Shown piece after piece: positions 39,054-48,619 of a stretch of 64,000 nucleotides of DNA (position 1 is its first letter; the number at the start of each line of letters is the position of its first letter). Location: positions 35,729-99,728 of the forward strand of contig JNWL01000023.1 in NCBI GenBank assembly GCA_000716465.1. The letters are read 5' to 3'. The DNA comes from Streptomyces bikiniensis (GTDB taxonomy: Bacteria; Actinomycetota; Actinomycetes; Streptomycetales; Streptomycetaceae). A model generated the notes under the pieces. It did no database searches. It worked only from the letters and a program-made list of their open reading frames with translations, and was not told the origin of the DNA. The position numbers and the translations under genes are program-made.

Positions 39054-39845
39054 TCAGTATGCGGACGGAGCCGCCGGCGGGTACCCGTATCCCGGGGCGG
39101 GCGCGGAGCCGCGCCCCGCGTGCGCCTCGCGGTCGTAGAAGGGGCGCGCGTTCGCCTTCAGCCAGAGCGCCACCGGGTCGTACGCGTCGGAGAGGGCGAC
39201 CGTCGAGACGGGCAGCCCGTCGGGGACGGAGCCGATGGACTGGCGCATCATCGTCCGGACCGCGTCGACGGCCGCCGGGGAGGTGTCGTACAGGTCGAGC
39301 CCGATGACGAGGTACGGGGAGCCGAGCGCGGGCTGCACCCAGCCGCGGCGCAGCGCCCGGACGGCCGGGGTGCGGTGGGCGTTCTGGGTGATCAGGGCGT
39401 AGAACTGCGGAAGCTCCAGGGCCGGCTCGGTGACGCGCAGCGGCCCGGCGGGCATCCGGTCGAGGCCGGTGGCGATCCGGCGCAGGTCGGCCCAGGGGAT
39501 GCCGACGCCGCCGCCGGGGGCGTGCGGATTCAGCCAGACGCCCCAGCGGTCGGGGTAGAGGGCGCGGGCGATCTCGCGGCCGGTGACGACCTCGTGGGCG
39601 CGGTTCCAGCCGGAGGCGGCGAGCTCCTGGTCGGAGGTGACGCAGGGCGCGTAGCCGAAGCCGTCGACCTCCATGTTCCCGTACTGGGCGTCGGGCGAGC
39701 CGGGCGCGCCCTGCCAGAGCAGCATCCGCAGCTCGCCGTCGGCGAGGGCGTGCAGCAGCCGCTCGTACGCGTCGTAGCGTCCGGGCGCCACCTGGCGCAG
39801 CATGTGCTCGACGTGTCCAGCCGCAGCGGTGCCTGACGCGCTCAC
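39054..39845 (-). CDS. SseB-like protein (enhanced serine sensitivity family)
   Basis: A 263-residue cytoplasmic protein. It starts MSASGTAAAGHVEHMLRQV (GTG at 39845) and carries an SseB-type domain: LADGELRMLLWQGAPGSPDAQYGNMEV then LDRMPAGPLRVTEP and QFYALITQNAHRTPAVRALRRGWVQP, with YLVIGLDLYDTSP and a helical end. The tail (GRGSAPAPGYGYPPAAPSAY) is low complexity. SseB in E. coli causes serine sensitivity when overproduced; its biochemical role is unknown. A second, more divergent copy lies upstream (39952-40692) and glycine/serine genes lie beyond the P-loop gene. No catalytic motif is visible. Confidence 0.8.
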   Translation of the reverse strand: MSASGTAAAGHVEHMLRQVAPGRYDAYERLLHALADGELRMLLWQGAPGSPDAQYGNMEVDGFGYAPCVTSDQELAASGWNRAHEVVTGREIARALYPDRWGVWLNPHAPGGGVGIPWADLRRIATGLDRMPAGPLRVTEPALELPQFYALITQNAHRTPAVRALRRGWVQPALGSPYLVIGLDLYDTSPAAVDAVRTMMRQSIGSVPDGLPVSTVALSDAYDPVALWLKANARPFYDREAHAGRGSAPAPGYGYPPAAPSAY

Positions 39846-39951
39846 CCTGGGTCCCGCCCCTCTTCCGTCCACCACGTCCGCGCGGCCGCCGGGTCAGGGG
39901 CGGCCGTCGCATCGGTTCCGTCGAATCAGTTCAGCTTAAACAGGGTGCCGC

Positions 39952-40692
39952 TCACACGGCGGCGCGCTGGTAGAAGGGGCGGACCCGCTCCACCATCCAG
40001 TCGCCCACCGGGTCCTGCGCCATGTCGAGCAGGATGAGGTTGACCGGCCAGGCGACCTCGACGCGGCCGAGGGCCCGGCCGAGGGCGTCCAGGGGGGCGG
40101 TGCGGTCGGCGCCCTCCCAGTGGGAGAGCTGGACGCCGATGAAGAGGGCCGGTTCGGTGCCCTCGACGCTGGCGAGGGCGCGGCGGGCGCTGGCGACGAC
40201 GCCGGTGGCCTCGAACTCGGCGGAGGCGGCGGCGAGGAAGTCGACGGGGTCGTCCTGCCAGTCGGGCTCGAAGAGCCGGACGCGGCCGCCGGAGGCGGGG
40301 CCGTCGAGCGGGGTCCGGCCGGCGCGGCAGAGCTCGGCGACGGCGGGCGGGGGCAGCGGGACGCCGACGGTCCCGCCGGGGTTCACGGCGATGCCGAGCT
40401 GCGGGGGCAGACCGCGGGCGAAGTCGCGGGCGGGGGCGACTGCGAAGGACATGTGGTCGCCGGCGCAGGCGCGGAACTGCTGCTCGGAGCTGAAGACGGG
40501 GACGAAGGCCGCGCCGTCGATCTCCATGGTGGCGAGGTCCAGGTCGGTGCTGTCGGGGCCGCCGCCGTTGGGCAGCGGAATCCAGACCGGGCTGCGGCCG
40601 AGGACCTCGACGAGGCGGCCGCCCGCCTCGGGGTTGCCGAGCGAGGCGGCAAGCACCTCTTCCAGCTCGTTGCCCGGCCACGTCACGTCCAC
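39952..40692 (-). CDS. Second SseB-like protein
   Basis: A 246-residue paralogue of the next gene: ELEEVLAASLGNPEAGGRLVE, then WIPLPNGGGPDSTDLDLATM and PVFSSEQQFRACAG, GLPPQLGIAVNPGGTVGVPL, PALFIGVQLSHWEGADR and NLILLDMAQDPVGDWM, ending RVRPFYQRAAV. The two SseB proteins share the order of blocks and the motif around RPFY at the end (PFYDRE and PFYQRA). GTG start at 40692. It follows the P-loop kinase (hairpin 40813-40848 between) and precedes the first SseB gene by 106 bp, so co-transcription of the pair is likely. Function unknown. Confidence 0.78.
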   Translation of the reverse strand: MDVTWPGNELEEVLAASLGNPEAGGRLVEVLGRSPVWIPLPNGGGPDSTDLDLATMEIDGAAFVPVFSSEQQFRACAGDHMSFAVAPARDFARGLPPQLGIAVNPGGTVGVPLPPPAVAELCRAGRTPLDGPASGGRVRLFEPDWQDDPVDFLAAASAEFEATGVVASARRALASVEGTEPALFIGVQLSHWEGADRTAPLDALGRALGRVEVAWPVNLILLDMAQDPVGDWMVERVRPFYQRAAV

Positions 40693-40812
40693 GGTCCCGT
40701 CCCCTTCTCGCACGGCCTGCCGTATCCGGCCGCCCGGCAGCACCCTAACGCCGCCCCGGCACCGCCGTGGCCGGAAGGGGAGGGTACGGGCGCCCCGGGG
40801 GCGCCGCACACG

Positions 40813-40848
40813 GGCGCCCGGGGCACGGCGCGCGAGGCCCCGGGCGCC
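40813..40848. terminator. Hairpin after the P-loop kinase gene
   Basis: GGCGCCCGGGGC (40813-40824) pairs with GCCCCGGGCGCC (40837-40848), a perfect 12-bp stem 11 bp past the stop at 40860. Another 8-bp stem lies at 40789-40805. Confidence 0.8.
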
Positions 40849-40859
40849 GCGGGAAGGGG

Positions 40860-41522
40860 TCAGCCCGCCTCCCCGAAGGTGATCGTCCGGAGGGTGTCGG
40901 CGGCGTCCCGGTCGAGCAGGGTCGCCGAGGCGCAGCCGTGCGGCAGCCGGCCGCCCTCGGCGGCCCGCAGCAGCCGGGAGACGGCGCGCCGGTGCCGGGC
41001 GAAGGCGTACGCGGAGACGCCCCGGCCCCGGGCGTGCTGCCCGGCCCTGGCGGTGTCCGGGGCCACGTCGAGGAGGAGCAGGTGCAGCTCGCTCCCCCGG
41101 CGGCGGGCCTCGCGGGCGAGCCAGCCGCGCACCCAGGACTGGGTGCCGCAGTCGTGCACGATCACGCTCGCGCCGGAGCGCAGGGCGCGGCGCAGCCCGG
41201 CGTAGTGCGCGAGCCGGACCAGGGGGCGGTAGACCGCGTACGGCAGGAGGCGGGGCATCCGGGCCTCCCAGCGCTCCCGGACGTCCTGGGAGTCGATGCC
41301 CCGGTCCCCGGCGGTCCGCTTCATCAGGGTGGACTTGCCGCTGCCGGGCAGCCCGGAGACGACCACGAGGTCCCCGGCCGCGAAGGCGAGGGCGCGGGGG
41401 CCCCGCCCGCCGCGCTCGCGCAGGTCCCGCAGGACCCGGCCCCGTCCCCGGGTCCGGGCGCGGGCCCGTGGGGACGGTATGCCGGTACTCGCCGCGTATG
41501 CGCCGGTGTGCTGGACGGTCAT
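40860..41522 (-). CDS. P-loop ATP-binding kinase-like protein
   Basis: A 220-residue AAA/zeta-toxin-like P-loop protein. After a ~40-residue Arg-rich lead comes DLVVVSGLPGSGKSTLMKRT (Walker A GLPGSGKST), then DSQDVRERWEARMP, VIVHDCGTQSWVRGWLAREARRR and LHLLLLDVAPDTARAGQHARGRGVSAYAFARHRRAV, which fits a nucleotide-binding kinase of the AAA_33 group (Asp in DSQDVR and lid Arg in GRGVSAYAFARHRR). Substrate unknown. ATG at 41522 with GGGGGAG just upstream. Its leader faces the glycine riboswitch of gcvT in the divergent direction; conserved position next to gcvT in Streptomyces as I recall. Confidence 0.8.
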   Translation of the reverse strand: MTVQHTGAYAASTGIPSPRARARTRGRGRVLRDLRERGGRGPRALAFAAGDLVVVSGLPGSGKSTLMKRTAGDRGIDSQDVRERWEARMPRLLPYAVYRPLVRLAHYAGLRRALRSGASVIVHDCGTQSWVRGWLAREARRRGSELHLLLLDVAPDTARAGQHARGRGVSAYAFARHRRAVSRLLRAAEGGRLPHGCASATLLDRDAADTLRTITFGEAG

Positions 41523-41680
41523 CGACTCTCCCCCTGACGGGTCTCGGAAGACCCTTCCCAAGAAGTGTAAAGAAACGGTAATGGGGCACAAGCGATTTGC
41601 CGCGCCGACACCGCGTGCAATGATGTGCGCGCCAGGCGCCCACGGTCGCCTGTACAACCGCATACCGGCCGTTCGAATCC

Positions 41681-41899
41681 GCGCGGGAGAGTTCCGGACC
41701 ACGGAGTGGGTGACCACCCGGTGCGTCCGGGCGCCGAAGGAGCAAGACCCTCCCTTGAATCTCTCAGGCCCCGTACCGCGTGGATGAGGCAGATCTGAAA
41801 AGCGGGACACCCCGGTGTCCCCACCCAAGGTGCAAGCCGGGCTCTCGGTGACGAGATGCCCCCGGTGAACCTCTCAGGTTCCATGACAGATGGGGAGGA
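41681..41899 (+). promoter_or_regulatory. Tandem glycine riboswitch
   Basis: Two glycine aptamers in series upstream of gcvT. Aptamer one begins GCGCGGGAGAGTT (41681) and has the core CGCCGAAGGAGCAA (41732-41745) and GAATCTCTCAGG (41757-41768). Aptamer two shows CACCCAAGGTGCAA (about 41822-41835) and GAACCTCTCAGG (about 41869-41880), ending GACAGATGGGGAGG near 41899. These are the conserved blocks of the gcvT RNA motif. Cooperative glycine binding is known for this class and normally turns on gcv genes. A 57-bp expression platform leads to the gcvT ATG. The 41523-41680 stretch should hold the promoter; I cannot place the boxes. Confidence 0.95.
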
Positions 41900-41955
41900 C
41901 GTCCTCGCCCGTCATGTCTTCGTCACCGAACGCCTTGGGACCCGGGAGCCACCCC

Positions 41956-43080
41956 ATGACCACTGCCCCCCGCCTCACCGCCCTCGATGCGCTGCATCGC
42001 TCCCTGGGCGCGACCATGACCGACTTCGCGGGCTGGGACATGCCGCTGCGGTACGGCAGCGAGCGCGACGAGCACCACGCCGTCCGCACCCGGGCCGGCC
42101 TCTTCGACCTCTCCCACATGGGCGAGATCACCGTCACCGGCCCGCAGGCCGTCGAGCTCCTCGACTTCGCCCTGGTCGGCAACATCTCCACGGTGGGCAC
42201 CGGCCGCGCCCGGTACACGATGATCTGCCGCGAGGACGGCGGCATCCTGGACGACCTGATCGTCTACCGCCTGGGCGAGACGGAGTACATGGTCGTCGCC
42301 AACGCCTCCAACGCGCAGGTCGTCCTGGACGCCCTCACCGAGCGCGCGGCCGGCTTCGACGCCGAGGTCCGCGACGACCGCGACGCGTACGCCCTGATCG
42401 CGGTCCAGGGCCCGGAGTCCCCCGGCATCCTGAAGTCGGTCACCGACGCCGACCTGGACGGCCTGAAGTACTACGCCGGCCTGCCGGGCACGGTCGCGGG
42501 CGTGCCCGCCCTGATCGCCCGCACCGGCTACACCGGCGAGGACGGCTTCGAGCTCTTCCTGAAGCCCGAGCACGCCGAGGGCGTGTGGAAGGCCCTGACC
42601 GAGGCCGGCGAGGGCGTCGGACTGATCCCCTGCGGCCTGTCCTGCCGCGACACGCTCCGCCTGGAGGCGGGCATGCCGCTGTACGGCCACGAGCTGACCA
42701 CCTCCCTCACCCCCTTCGACGCCGGCCTCGGCCGGGTCGTGAAGTTCGAGAAGACGACGAACGAGGGCCGCTTCGTCGGCCGCGAGGCCCTGGAGAAGGC
42801 CGCCGAGCGCGCCGAGACCGCCCCGCCGCGCAAGCTGGTCGGCCTGATCGCCGAGGGCCGCCGGGTCCCGCGCGCCGGGTTCTCCGTCGTCAAGGACGGC
42901 GAGGTCGTCGGCGAGGTCACCTCCGGCGCCCCGTCCCCGACTCTCGGAAAGCCGATCGCGATGGCCTACGTGGACGCGGCGCACGCGGAGCCCGGCACCC
43001 AGGGTGTAGGTGTGGACGTCCGGGGCACCCACGAGCCGTACGAGGTCGTGGCGCTGCCGTTCTACAAGCGCCGGAAGTGA
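41956..43080 (+). CDS. gcvT: Glycine cleavage system T protein (aminomethyltransferase)
   Basis: A 374-residue GcvT that moves the aminomethyl group from lipoyl-H protein to tetrahydrofolate, releasing ammonia and making 5,10-methylene-THF. Seen: [21 protein letters not shown] start, [13 protein letters not shown] with the folate-pocket Asp, [21 protein letters not shown] and [22 protein letters not shown], all conserved in GcvT; the C-terminal [19 protein letters not shown] is the last beta-barrel. Full length. ATG at 41956 with GGGAG upstream, following the glycine riboswitch. gcvH follows by 77 bp. gcvP, the decarboxylase, is not in this window. Confidence 0.97.
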   Translation: MTTAPRLTALDALHRSLGATMTDFAGWDMPLRYGSERDEHHAVRTRAGLFDLSHMGEITVTGPQAVELLDFALVGNISTVGTGRARYTMICREDGGILDDLIVYRLGETEYMVVANASNAQVVLDALTERAAGFDAEVRDDRDAYALIAVQGPESPGILKSVTDADLDGLKYYAGLPGTVAGVPALIARTGYTGEDGFELFLKPEHAEGVWKALTEAGEGVGLIPCGLSCRDTLRLEAGMPLYGHELTTSLTPFDAGLGRVVKFEKTTNEGRFVGREALEKAAERAETAPPRKLVGLIAEGRRVPRAGFSVVKDGEVVGEVTSGAPSPTLGKPIAMAYVDAAHAEPGTQGVGVDVRGTHEPYEVVALPFYKRRK

Positions 43081-43157
43081 CGAAGTCGTCCCACCGCGCG
43101 TCTCACCCCGCAAGACCCACGTTCATCAGCACTCCCCCGATCCAGGAGAATCAGGTC

Positions 43158-43538
43158 ATGAGCAACCCCCAGCAGCTGCGGTACACCAAGGAGCACGAGT
43201 GGCTGTCGGACGCCGAGGACGGCGTCGCGACCGTCGGCATCACGGAGTTCGCGGCCAACGCGCTCGGTGACGTCGTCTACGCCCAGCTCCCCGAGGTCGG
43301 CGACACCGTCACCGCGGGCGAGACCTGCGGCGAGCTGGAGTCGACGAAGTCCGTGAGCGACCTGTACTCCCCCGTCTCGGGTGAGGTCGTCGCCGCCAAC
43401 CAGGACGTGGTGGACGACCCGTCCCTGGTGAACACGGCTCCGTTCGAGGGTGGCTGGCTGTTCAAGGTGCGCGTCGCGGGTGAGCCGGACGACCTGCTCA
43501 CCGCCGACGAGTACGCCGCGTTCTCCGCCGGGAACTGA
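43158..43538 (+). CDS. gcvH: Glycine cleavage system H protein
   Basis: A 126-residue lipoyl-carrier protein of the glycine cleavage complex. The lipoylated lysine is Lys64 in [29 protein letters not shown] at the start and the acidic, all-beta pattern are typical. ATG at 43158 with AGGAG nine bases upstream. Co-transcribed with gcvT and glyA (32 bp to glyA). Confidence 0.97.
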   Translation: MSNPQQLRYTKEHEWLSDAEDGVATVGITEFAANALGDVVYAQLPEVGDTVTAGETCGELESTKSVSDLYSPVSGEVVAANQDVVDDPSLVNTAPFEGGWLFKVRVAGEPDDLLTADEYAAFSAGN

Positions 43539-43570
43539 GACCGGACCCGAGACCCCTTAGGGATCGATTC

Positions 43571-44842
43571 ATGTCGCTTCTGAACACTCCCCTCCACGAG
43601 CTGGACCCCGACGTCGCCGCCGCCGTCGACGCCGAGCTCCGCCGTCAGCAGTCCACCCTCGAGATGATCGCCTCGGAGAACTTCGCTCCGGTCGCGGTCA
43701 TGGAGGCCCAGGGCTCCGTCCTCACCAACAAGTACGCCGAGGGCTACCCGGGCCGCCGCTACTACGGCGGCTGCGAGCACGTCGACGTCTCCGAGCAGAT
43801 CGCCATCGACCGGGTCAAGGACCTGTTCGGTGCCGAGTACGCCAACGTCCAGCCGCACTCCGGCGCCTCCGCGAACCAGGCCGCCCTCTTCGCGATCGCC
43901 CAGCCGGGCGACACGATCCTGGGCCTGGACCTGGCGCACGGCGGCCACCTCACCCACGGGATGCGCCTGAACTTCTCCGGCAAGCAGTTCAACGTGGTCG
44001 CGTACCACGTGGACGGGGCCGGTCTGGTCGACATGGCCGAGGTCGAGCGCCTCGCCAAGGAGCACCGCCCGAAGGTGATCATCGCGGGCTGGTCGGCGTA
44101 CCCGCGCCACCTGGACTTCGCGGAGTTCCGCCGGATCGCGGACGAGGTCGGCGCCTACCTGTGGGTCGACATGGCCCACTTCGCGGGCCTGGTCGCCGCC
44201 GGTCTGCACCCGAACCCGGTCGAGTACGCGGACGTGGTGACCTCCACCACGCACAAGACGCTCGGCGGCCCGCGCGGCGGCATCATCCTGGCGCGGGGCA
44301 AGGAGTTCGCGAAGAAGCTGAACTCCGCGGTCTTCCCCGGCTTCCAGGGCGGCCCCCTGGAGCACGTGATCGCGGCCAAGGCCGTCTCCTTCAAGGTCGC
44401 GGCCTCGGAGGAGTTCAAGGAGCGGCAGCAGCGCACCGTCGAGGGCGCCCGCATCATCGCCGAGCGCCTGGTGCGGGACGACGTCAGGCAGCACGGCGTC
44501 TCCGTCGCCTCCGGCGGCACGGACGTGCACCTGCTCCTGGTCGACCTGCGCGACTCGGAGCTGGACGGCCAGCAGGCCGAGGACCGCCTCCACGAGGTCG
44601 GCATCACGGTCAACCGGAACGCGGTCCCGAACGACCCGCGCCCCCCGATGGTCACCTCCGGTCTGCGCATCGGCACGCCGGCGCTCGCGACCCGCGGCTT
44701 CGGGGCCGAGGACTTCCGCGAGGTCGCGGACGTCATCGCCGAGACCCTGAAGCCGGGCTTCGACGCCGAGAAGGCCGAGGCCCTCAAGGCCCGGGTGACC
44801 GCCCTCGCGGACAAGCACCCGCTGTACCCCGGCCTGAAGTGA
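43571..44842 (+). CDS. glyA: Serine hydroxymethyltransferase
   Basis: A 423-residue SHMT that interconverts serine and glycine with THF. Downstream of gcvT-gcvH it uses methylene-THF made by glycine cleavage to turn a second glycine into serine. PLP lysine is Lys229 in [15 protein letters not shown]; other blocks are [35 protein letters not shown] (split across residues 35-69), [10 protein letters not shown], and [12 protein letters not shown]. Full length, ATG at 43571. This glyA is probably under the riboswitch; a separate housekeeping copy would lie elsewhere. Confidence 0.96.
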   Translation: MSLLNTPLHELDPDVAAAVDAELRRQQSTLEMIASENFAPVAVMEAQGSVLTNKYAEGYPGRRYYGGCEHVDVSEQIAIDRVKDLFGAEYANVQPHSGASANQAALFAIAQPGDTILGLDLAHGGHLTHGMRLNFSGKQFNVVAYHVDGAGLVDMAEVERLAKEHRPKVIIAGWSAYPRHLDFAEFRRIADEVGAYLWVDMAHFAGLVAAGLHPNPVEYADVVTSTTHKTLGGPRGGIILARGKEFAKKLNSAVFPGFQGGPLEHVIAAKAVSFKVAASEEFKERQQRTVEGARIIAERLVRDDVRQHGVSVASGGTDVHLLLVDLRDSELDGQQAEDRLHEVGITVNRNAVPNDPRPPMVTSGLRIGTPALATRGFGAEDFREVADVIAETLKPGFDAEKAEALKARVTALADKHPLYPGLK

Positions 44843-44900
44843 CACCGCAGTAGTAGTGACACCGTAGTAATTTCGTACGCTTTTGTTCGTACGGACATCC

Positions 44901-44939
44901 GGGGCACCGCGCACACTGGAACAACGGGCGCGGTGCCCC
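44901..44939. terminator. Hairpin between glyA and sdaA
   Basis: GGGGCACCGCGC (44901-44912) pairs with GCGCGGTGCCCC (44928-44939), a perfect 12-bp stem with a 15-base loop, 58 bp past glyA and 80 bp before sdaA. It could end the glyA transcript or serve as a leader structure of sdaA. A near-direct repeat of AGTGACACCG (44838 and 44855) spans the glyA stop. Confidence 0.7.
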
Positions 44940-45019
44940 GACCCGTGTCCCCCCGCCCCACGCGCTCTCTGCACCACCCCGGCAGACAACGACGTCCAGC
45001 CCCCACAAGGAGTCATCCC

Positions 45020-46390
<1,371 letters not shown>

Positions 46391-46398
46391 CGCCGGGC

Positions 46399-46438
46399 CC
46401 CGGGCGGGCGGCGACCACGGTCGCGCGGCCCGCCCGGG
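46399..46438. terminator. Hairpin terminator after sdaA
   Basis: CCCGGGCGGGC (46399-46409) pairs with GCCCGCCCGGG (46428-46438), eight bases past the sdaA stop and ahead of the convergent EF-hand gene. Confidence 0.8.
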
Positions 46439-46448
46439 CGGGCGCGGG

Positions 46449-46664
46449 TCAGGCCTTGCTGAGGTGCGCCCAGAACTCGTCCCACGACAGCCGGCCGTCG
46501 CCGTTGTCGTCGCGCTGCTTGATGAGCGCCTCGGCGACCGTCTCGGTGACGTGGAAGTCGCCCAGCTGCGCCATCACGCTCTTGTACTCCGCGGCGGTGA
46601 TGAAGCCGTCCCCGTCCACGTCGTACCGGTTGAATGCCGTGCGTGCCGACTCGATGTCCGCCAC
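46449..46664 (-). CDS. Small EF-hand calcium-binding protein
   Basis: A 71-residue protein with two EF-hands. Loop one is DVDGDGFITAAE (residues 15-26) and loop two DDNGDGRLSWDE (52-63), with the right acidic and glycine positions and flanking helices (MADIESARTAFNRY before, VAEALIKQR between). It is close to the small Streptomyces Cab-type proteins that bind Ca2+ and are linked to development; I am not sure which Cab name applies, so no symbol is given. ATG at 46664. The upstream 46665-47113 gap is AT-rich by this genome's standard and contains a palindromic site at 46825-46849. Confidence 0.92.
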   Translation of the reverse strand: MADIESARTAFNRYDVDGDGFITAAEYKSVMAQLGDFHVTETVAEALIKQRDDNGDGRLSWDEFWAHLSKA

Positions 46665-46824
46665 TGTTTCCGCCCCTTCATGGTGCTTGTCTGACGGGGG
46701 TCAGATTAGCCGCCCCGGGCCGCCCGGCCGACGGGGGTCGGCGGAAGACGCCTCCTCTCGGCCGGTCCGTTCCGCCGGAGGCCGGGGCCGGCCGTCCAGC
46801 ATGCGGACGACCCCGGGAAACAAT

Positions 46825-46849
46825 CAGTGAACCGCATAGCCATTCACTG
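46825..46849. promoter_or_regulatory. Inverted repeat in an A/T-rich island, BldD-like half-sites
   Basis: CAGTGAA (46825-46831) and TTCACTG (46843-46849) form a perfect 7-bp inverted repeat with an 11-bp centre. AGTGA and TCACT resemble the half-sites of the developmental regulator BldD, with longer spacing. A second weak pair TCACA and TGTGA lies at 46883-46899. The stretch 46665-47113 (449 bp) holds no gene I can support. Confidence 0.4.
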
Positions 46850-47040
46850 TTTGCAAGGCAGGTGCCACATGTCACCAACGATTCACAGTTAAAGTGTGAG
46901 CTTTTGACCGTTTTTGCCCCACTAGGGACTTTTGGCGATGAGGGCACTTGTCTGACATAGTCGATGACACGACCTCCATTGACCCGGGCCAGGTCGACAA
47001 CAGCGGCCGTGGATACACCCCCCCGTCCACGGCGCACCAC

Positions 47041-47086
47041 ACGGAAGCCCCCAGCACGCCCCACCACGGCGCACGGGGGCTTCCGT
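47041..47086. terminator. Hairpin terminator after the ATPase gene
   Basis: ACGGAAGCCCCC (47041-47052) pairs with GGGGGCTTCCGT (47075-47086), 28 bp past the minus-strand stop at 47114. Confidence 0.8.
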
Positions 47087-47113
47087 GCGTCCGGGGACGG
47101 GCCGCCCGGTGAC

Positions 47114-47620
47114 TCAGACGCGGTCCGCGACCCGCATCTCGAACCAGGTCGTCTTGCCGCGCGGCGCCAGGTCCACGCCCCACCGGTCCGCCAGCTTGTC
47201 GACCAGGAAGAGCCCCCGGCCGCTCGTGTCCAGCTCGTGCACCGGCATCAGACAGGGCAGCCCGCGCGAGGGGTCGCGCACCTCGATCCGGATCGAGCCC
47301 CGGCGGCGGTGCAACCGCAGCACGAAGGCCCGGGCGCCGGTGTGCCGGACGGCGTTCCCCACCAGCTCCGAGACCAGGAGGACCGCGTGCTCGGCGAGCT
47401 GCGGCCCCAGCGCCCACTGACGCATCACGACGTGCTGCGTGAGCCTGCGGGCCACCCACGCGGACTCGGGCCGGGACGGCAGCCGGACGTCGCCCTCCGC
47501 CGGATTCCCGTACAACTCCACTGCTTCGGCGGCCTGTTCGTCGTCCGCGGCCAGTGACCACCGCGCCGCGGCGGCGCTCGCGCGCCGCCGTGGTTGCTCC
47601 CTACCCTCCAGGCCCGCCAT
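47114..47620 (-). CDS. RsbW-like ATP-binding protein (HATPase_c_2)
   Basis: A 168-residue single-domain GHKL ATPase like RsbW/SpoIIAB anti-sigma kinases, common in Streptomyces. N box ELVGNAVRH, G1 region RIEVRDPSRGLP, G2 SGRGLFLVDKLADRWG, and the closing TTWFEMRV are present. The 40-residue N-terminal extension is basic then Ala-rich. Start: ATG at 47620 (MAGLEG); an upstream in-frame ATG at 47632 would add four residues. It likely binds a partner sigma factor or STAS antagonist; none is adjacent in this window. Confidence 0.82.
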   Translation of the reverse strand: MAGLEGREQPRRRASAAAARWSLAADDEQAAEAVELYGNPAEGDVRLPSRPESAWVARRLTQHVVMRQWALGPQLAEHAVLLVSELVGNAVRHTGARAFVLRLHRRRGSIRIEVRDPSRGLPCLMPVHELDTSGRGLFLVDKLADRWGVDLAPRGKTTWFEMRVADRV

Positions 47621-47639
47621 GCCCACCATCATGGCCGGA

Positions 47640-47665
47640 CGGAACGGTCCCCGGGGGCCGTTCCG
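47640..47665. other. Hairpin and short direct repeats upstream of the ATPase gene
   Basis: CGGAACGG (47640-47647) pairs with CCGTTCCG (47658-47665). GGCCCCCTACGGG then repeats at 47674 and 47696. It may terminate the upstream enoyl-CoA hydratase transcript or sit in the ATPase leader. Confidence 0.5.
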
Positions 47666-47767
47666 CGGGAAACGGCCCCCTACGGGCCCGGGGAAGGCCC
47701 CCTACGGGGCCGGCACAGACGCCTTACGGACACCTGGCCGACAGCCGCCGGTTCCCTTTCGGTCAGC

Positions 47768-48535
47768 TCAGCCGAATTTCGCCTTGCCCGGGCCCTCCTC
47801 GACGAAGCTGCGCATCCCGCGCTCGCGGTCCTCGGTGGCGAACAGACCGGCGAACCAGGTGCGCTCGATGGCCAGACCGGTGTCGATGTCGGTCTCCAGG
47901 CCCTGGTCGATCGCCTCCTTCGCGGCCCGCAGCGCGACGGCCGGCCCCTGCGCCAGCTTCGCCGCCCACGCGTGCGCCTGCTCGTACACCTCGGCGGCCG
48001 GGACGACCCGGTCGACCAGGCCGAGGGAGAGGGCCTCGTCCGCCTTCACCATCCGGCCGGTGAAGACGAGGTCCTTGGCCCTGGAGGGGCCGACGAGGCG
48101 GGAGAGGCGCTGGGTGCCGCCCGCGCCCGGGATCAGGCCGAGCAGGATCTCGGGCTGGCCGAGCTTGGCGTTGTCGGCGGCGATCCGGTAGTCGGCGCAG
48201 AGCGCCAGCTCGCAGCCGCCGCCGAGCGCGTAGCCGGTGATCGCGGCGACGACCGGCTTGGGGATGCGGGCGACGGCGGTGAAGGCGTCCTGGAGGGCGC
48301 GCGAGCGCTTGACCATGGCCACGTGGTCCATGACCTGCATCTCCTTGATGTCCGCGCCGGCCGCGAACACCTTCTCGCCGCCGTACAGGACCACGGCCCG
48401 CACGTCGTCGCGGTCGGTCGCCTCCTGGGCCAGCTCGCACAGCCGGTCCTGGGTGGCGACGTCCAGGGCGTTCATCGGGGGGCGGTCGAGACGGATCGTG
48501 CCGACGCCTTCGGCGACTTCGAGGTTCACAGTCAT
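47768..48535 (-). CDS. Enoyl-CoA hydratase/isomerase family protein
   Basis: A 255-residue crotonase-fold enzyme of fatty-acid beta-oxidation that adds water to trans-2-enoyl-CoA. CoA-binding and oxyanion pocket: AVVLYGGEKVFAAGADIKEM and ITGYALGGGCELALCADYRIA; the catalytic glutamates are in the GGGCELALCADYR region and in PEILLGLIPGAGGTQRL. FTGRMVKADEALSLGLVDRVV is also typical. Full length. ATG at 48535. The gene is downstream of an L,D-transpeptidase, separated by the hairpin at 48565-48599, so it likely has its own promoter. Substrate chain length unknown. Confidence 0.93.
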   Translation of the reverse strand: MTVNLEVAEGVGTIRLDRPPMNALDVATQDRLCELAQEATDRDDVRAVVLYGGEKVFAAGADIKEMQVMDHVAMVKRSRALQDAFTAVARIPKPVVAAITGYALGGGCELALCADYRIAADNAKLGQPEILLGLIPGAGGTQRLSRLVGPSRAKDLVFTGRMVKADEALSLGLVDRVVPAAEVYEQAHAWAAKLAQGPAVALRAAKEAIDQGLETDIDTGLAIERTWFAGLFATEDRERGMRSFVEEGPGKAKFG

Positions 48536-48564
48536 GGGAGAAGGTTAGGACTCGTCGACGCGAA

Positions 48565-48599
48565 GGGGCCCGGTGCTGTTGCTCACAGCACCGGGCCCC
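48565..48599. terminator. Hairpin after the L,D-transpeptidase gene
   Basis: A perfect 15-bp stem (48565-48579 with 48585-48599) and five-base loop, 20 bp past the stop at 48620 of the L,D-transpeptidase. Confidence 0.88.
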
Positions 48600-48619
48600 G
48601 CCGAAGAATCCGGGACCGC

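Noticed and set aside
46883..46899. CRP-like site TCACA-N7-TGTGA
   Set aside because: Half-sites are in the opposite order to the CRP consensus TGTGA-N6-TCACA and spacing differs.
46678..47067. 129-codon minus-strand ORF in the A/T-rich gap
   Set aside because: No ribosome site or protein-like order, and it crosses the inverted repeats and the terminator of the next gene.
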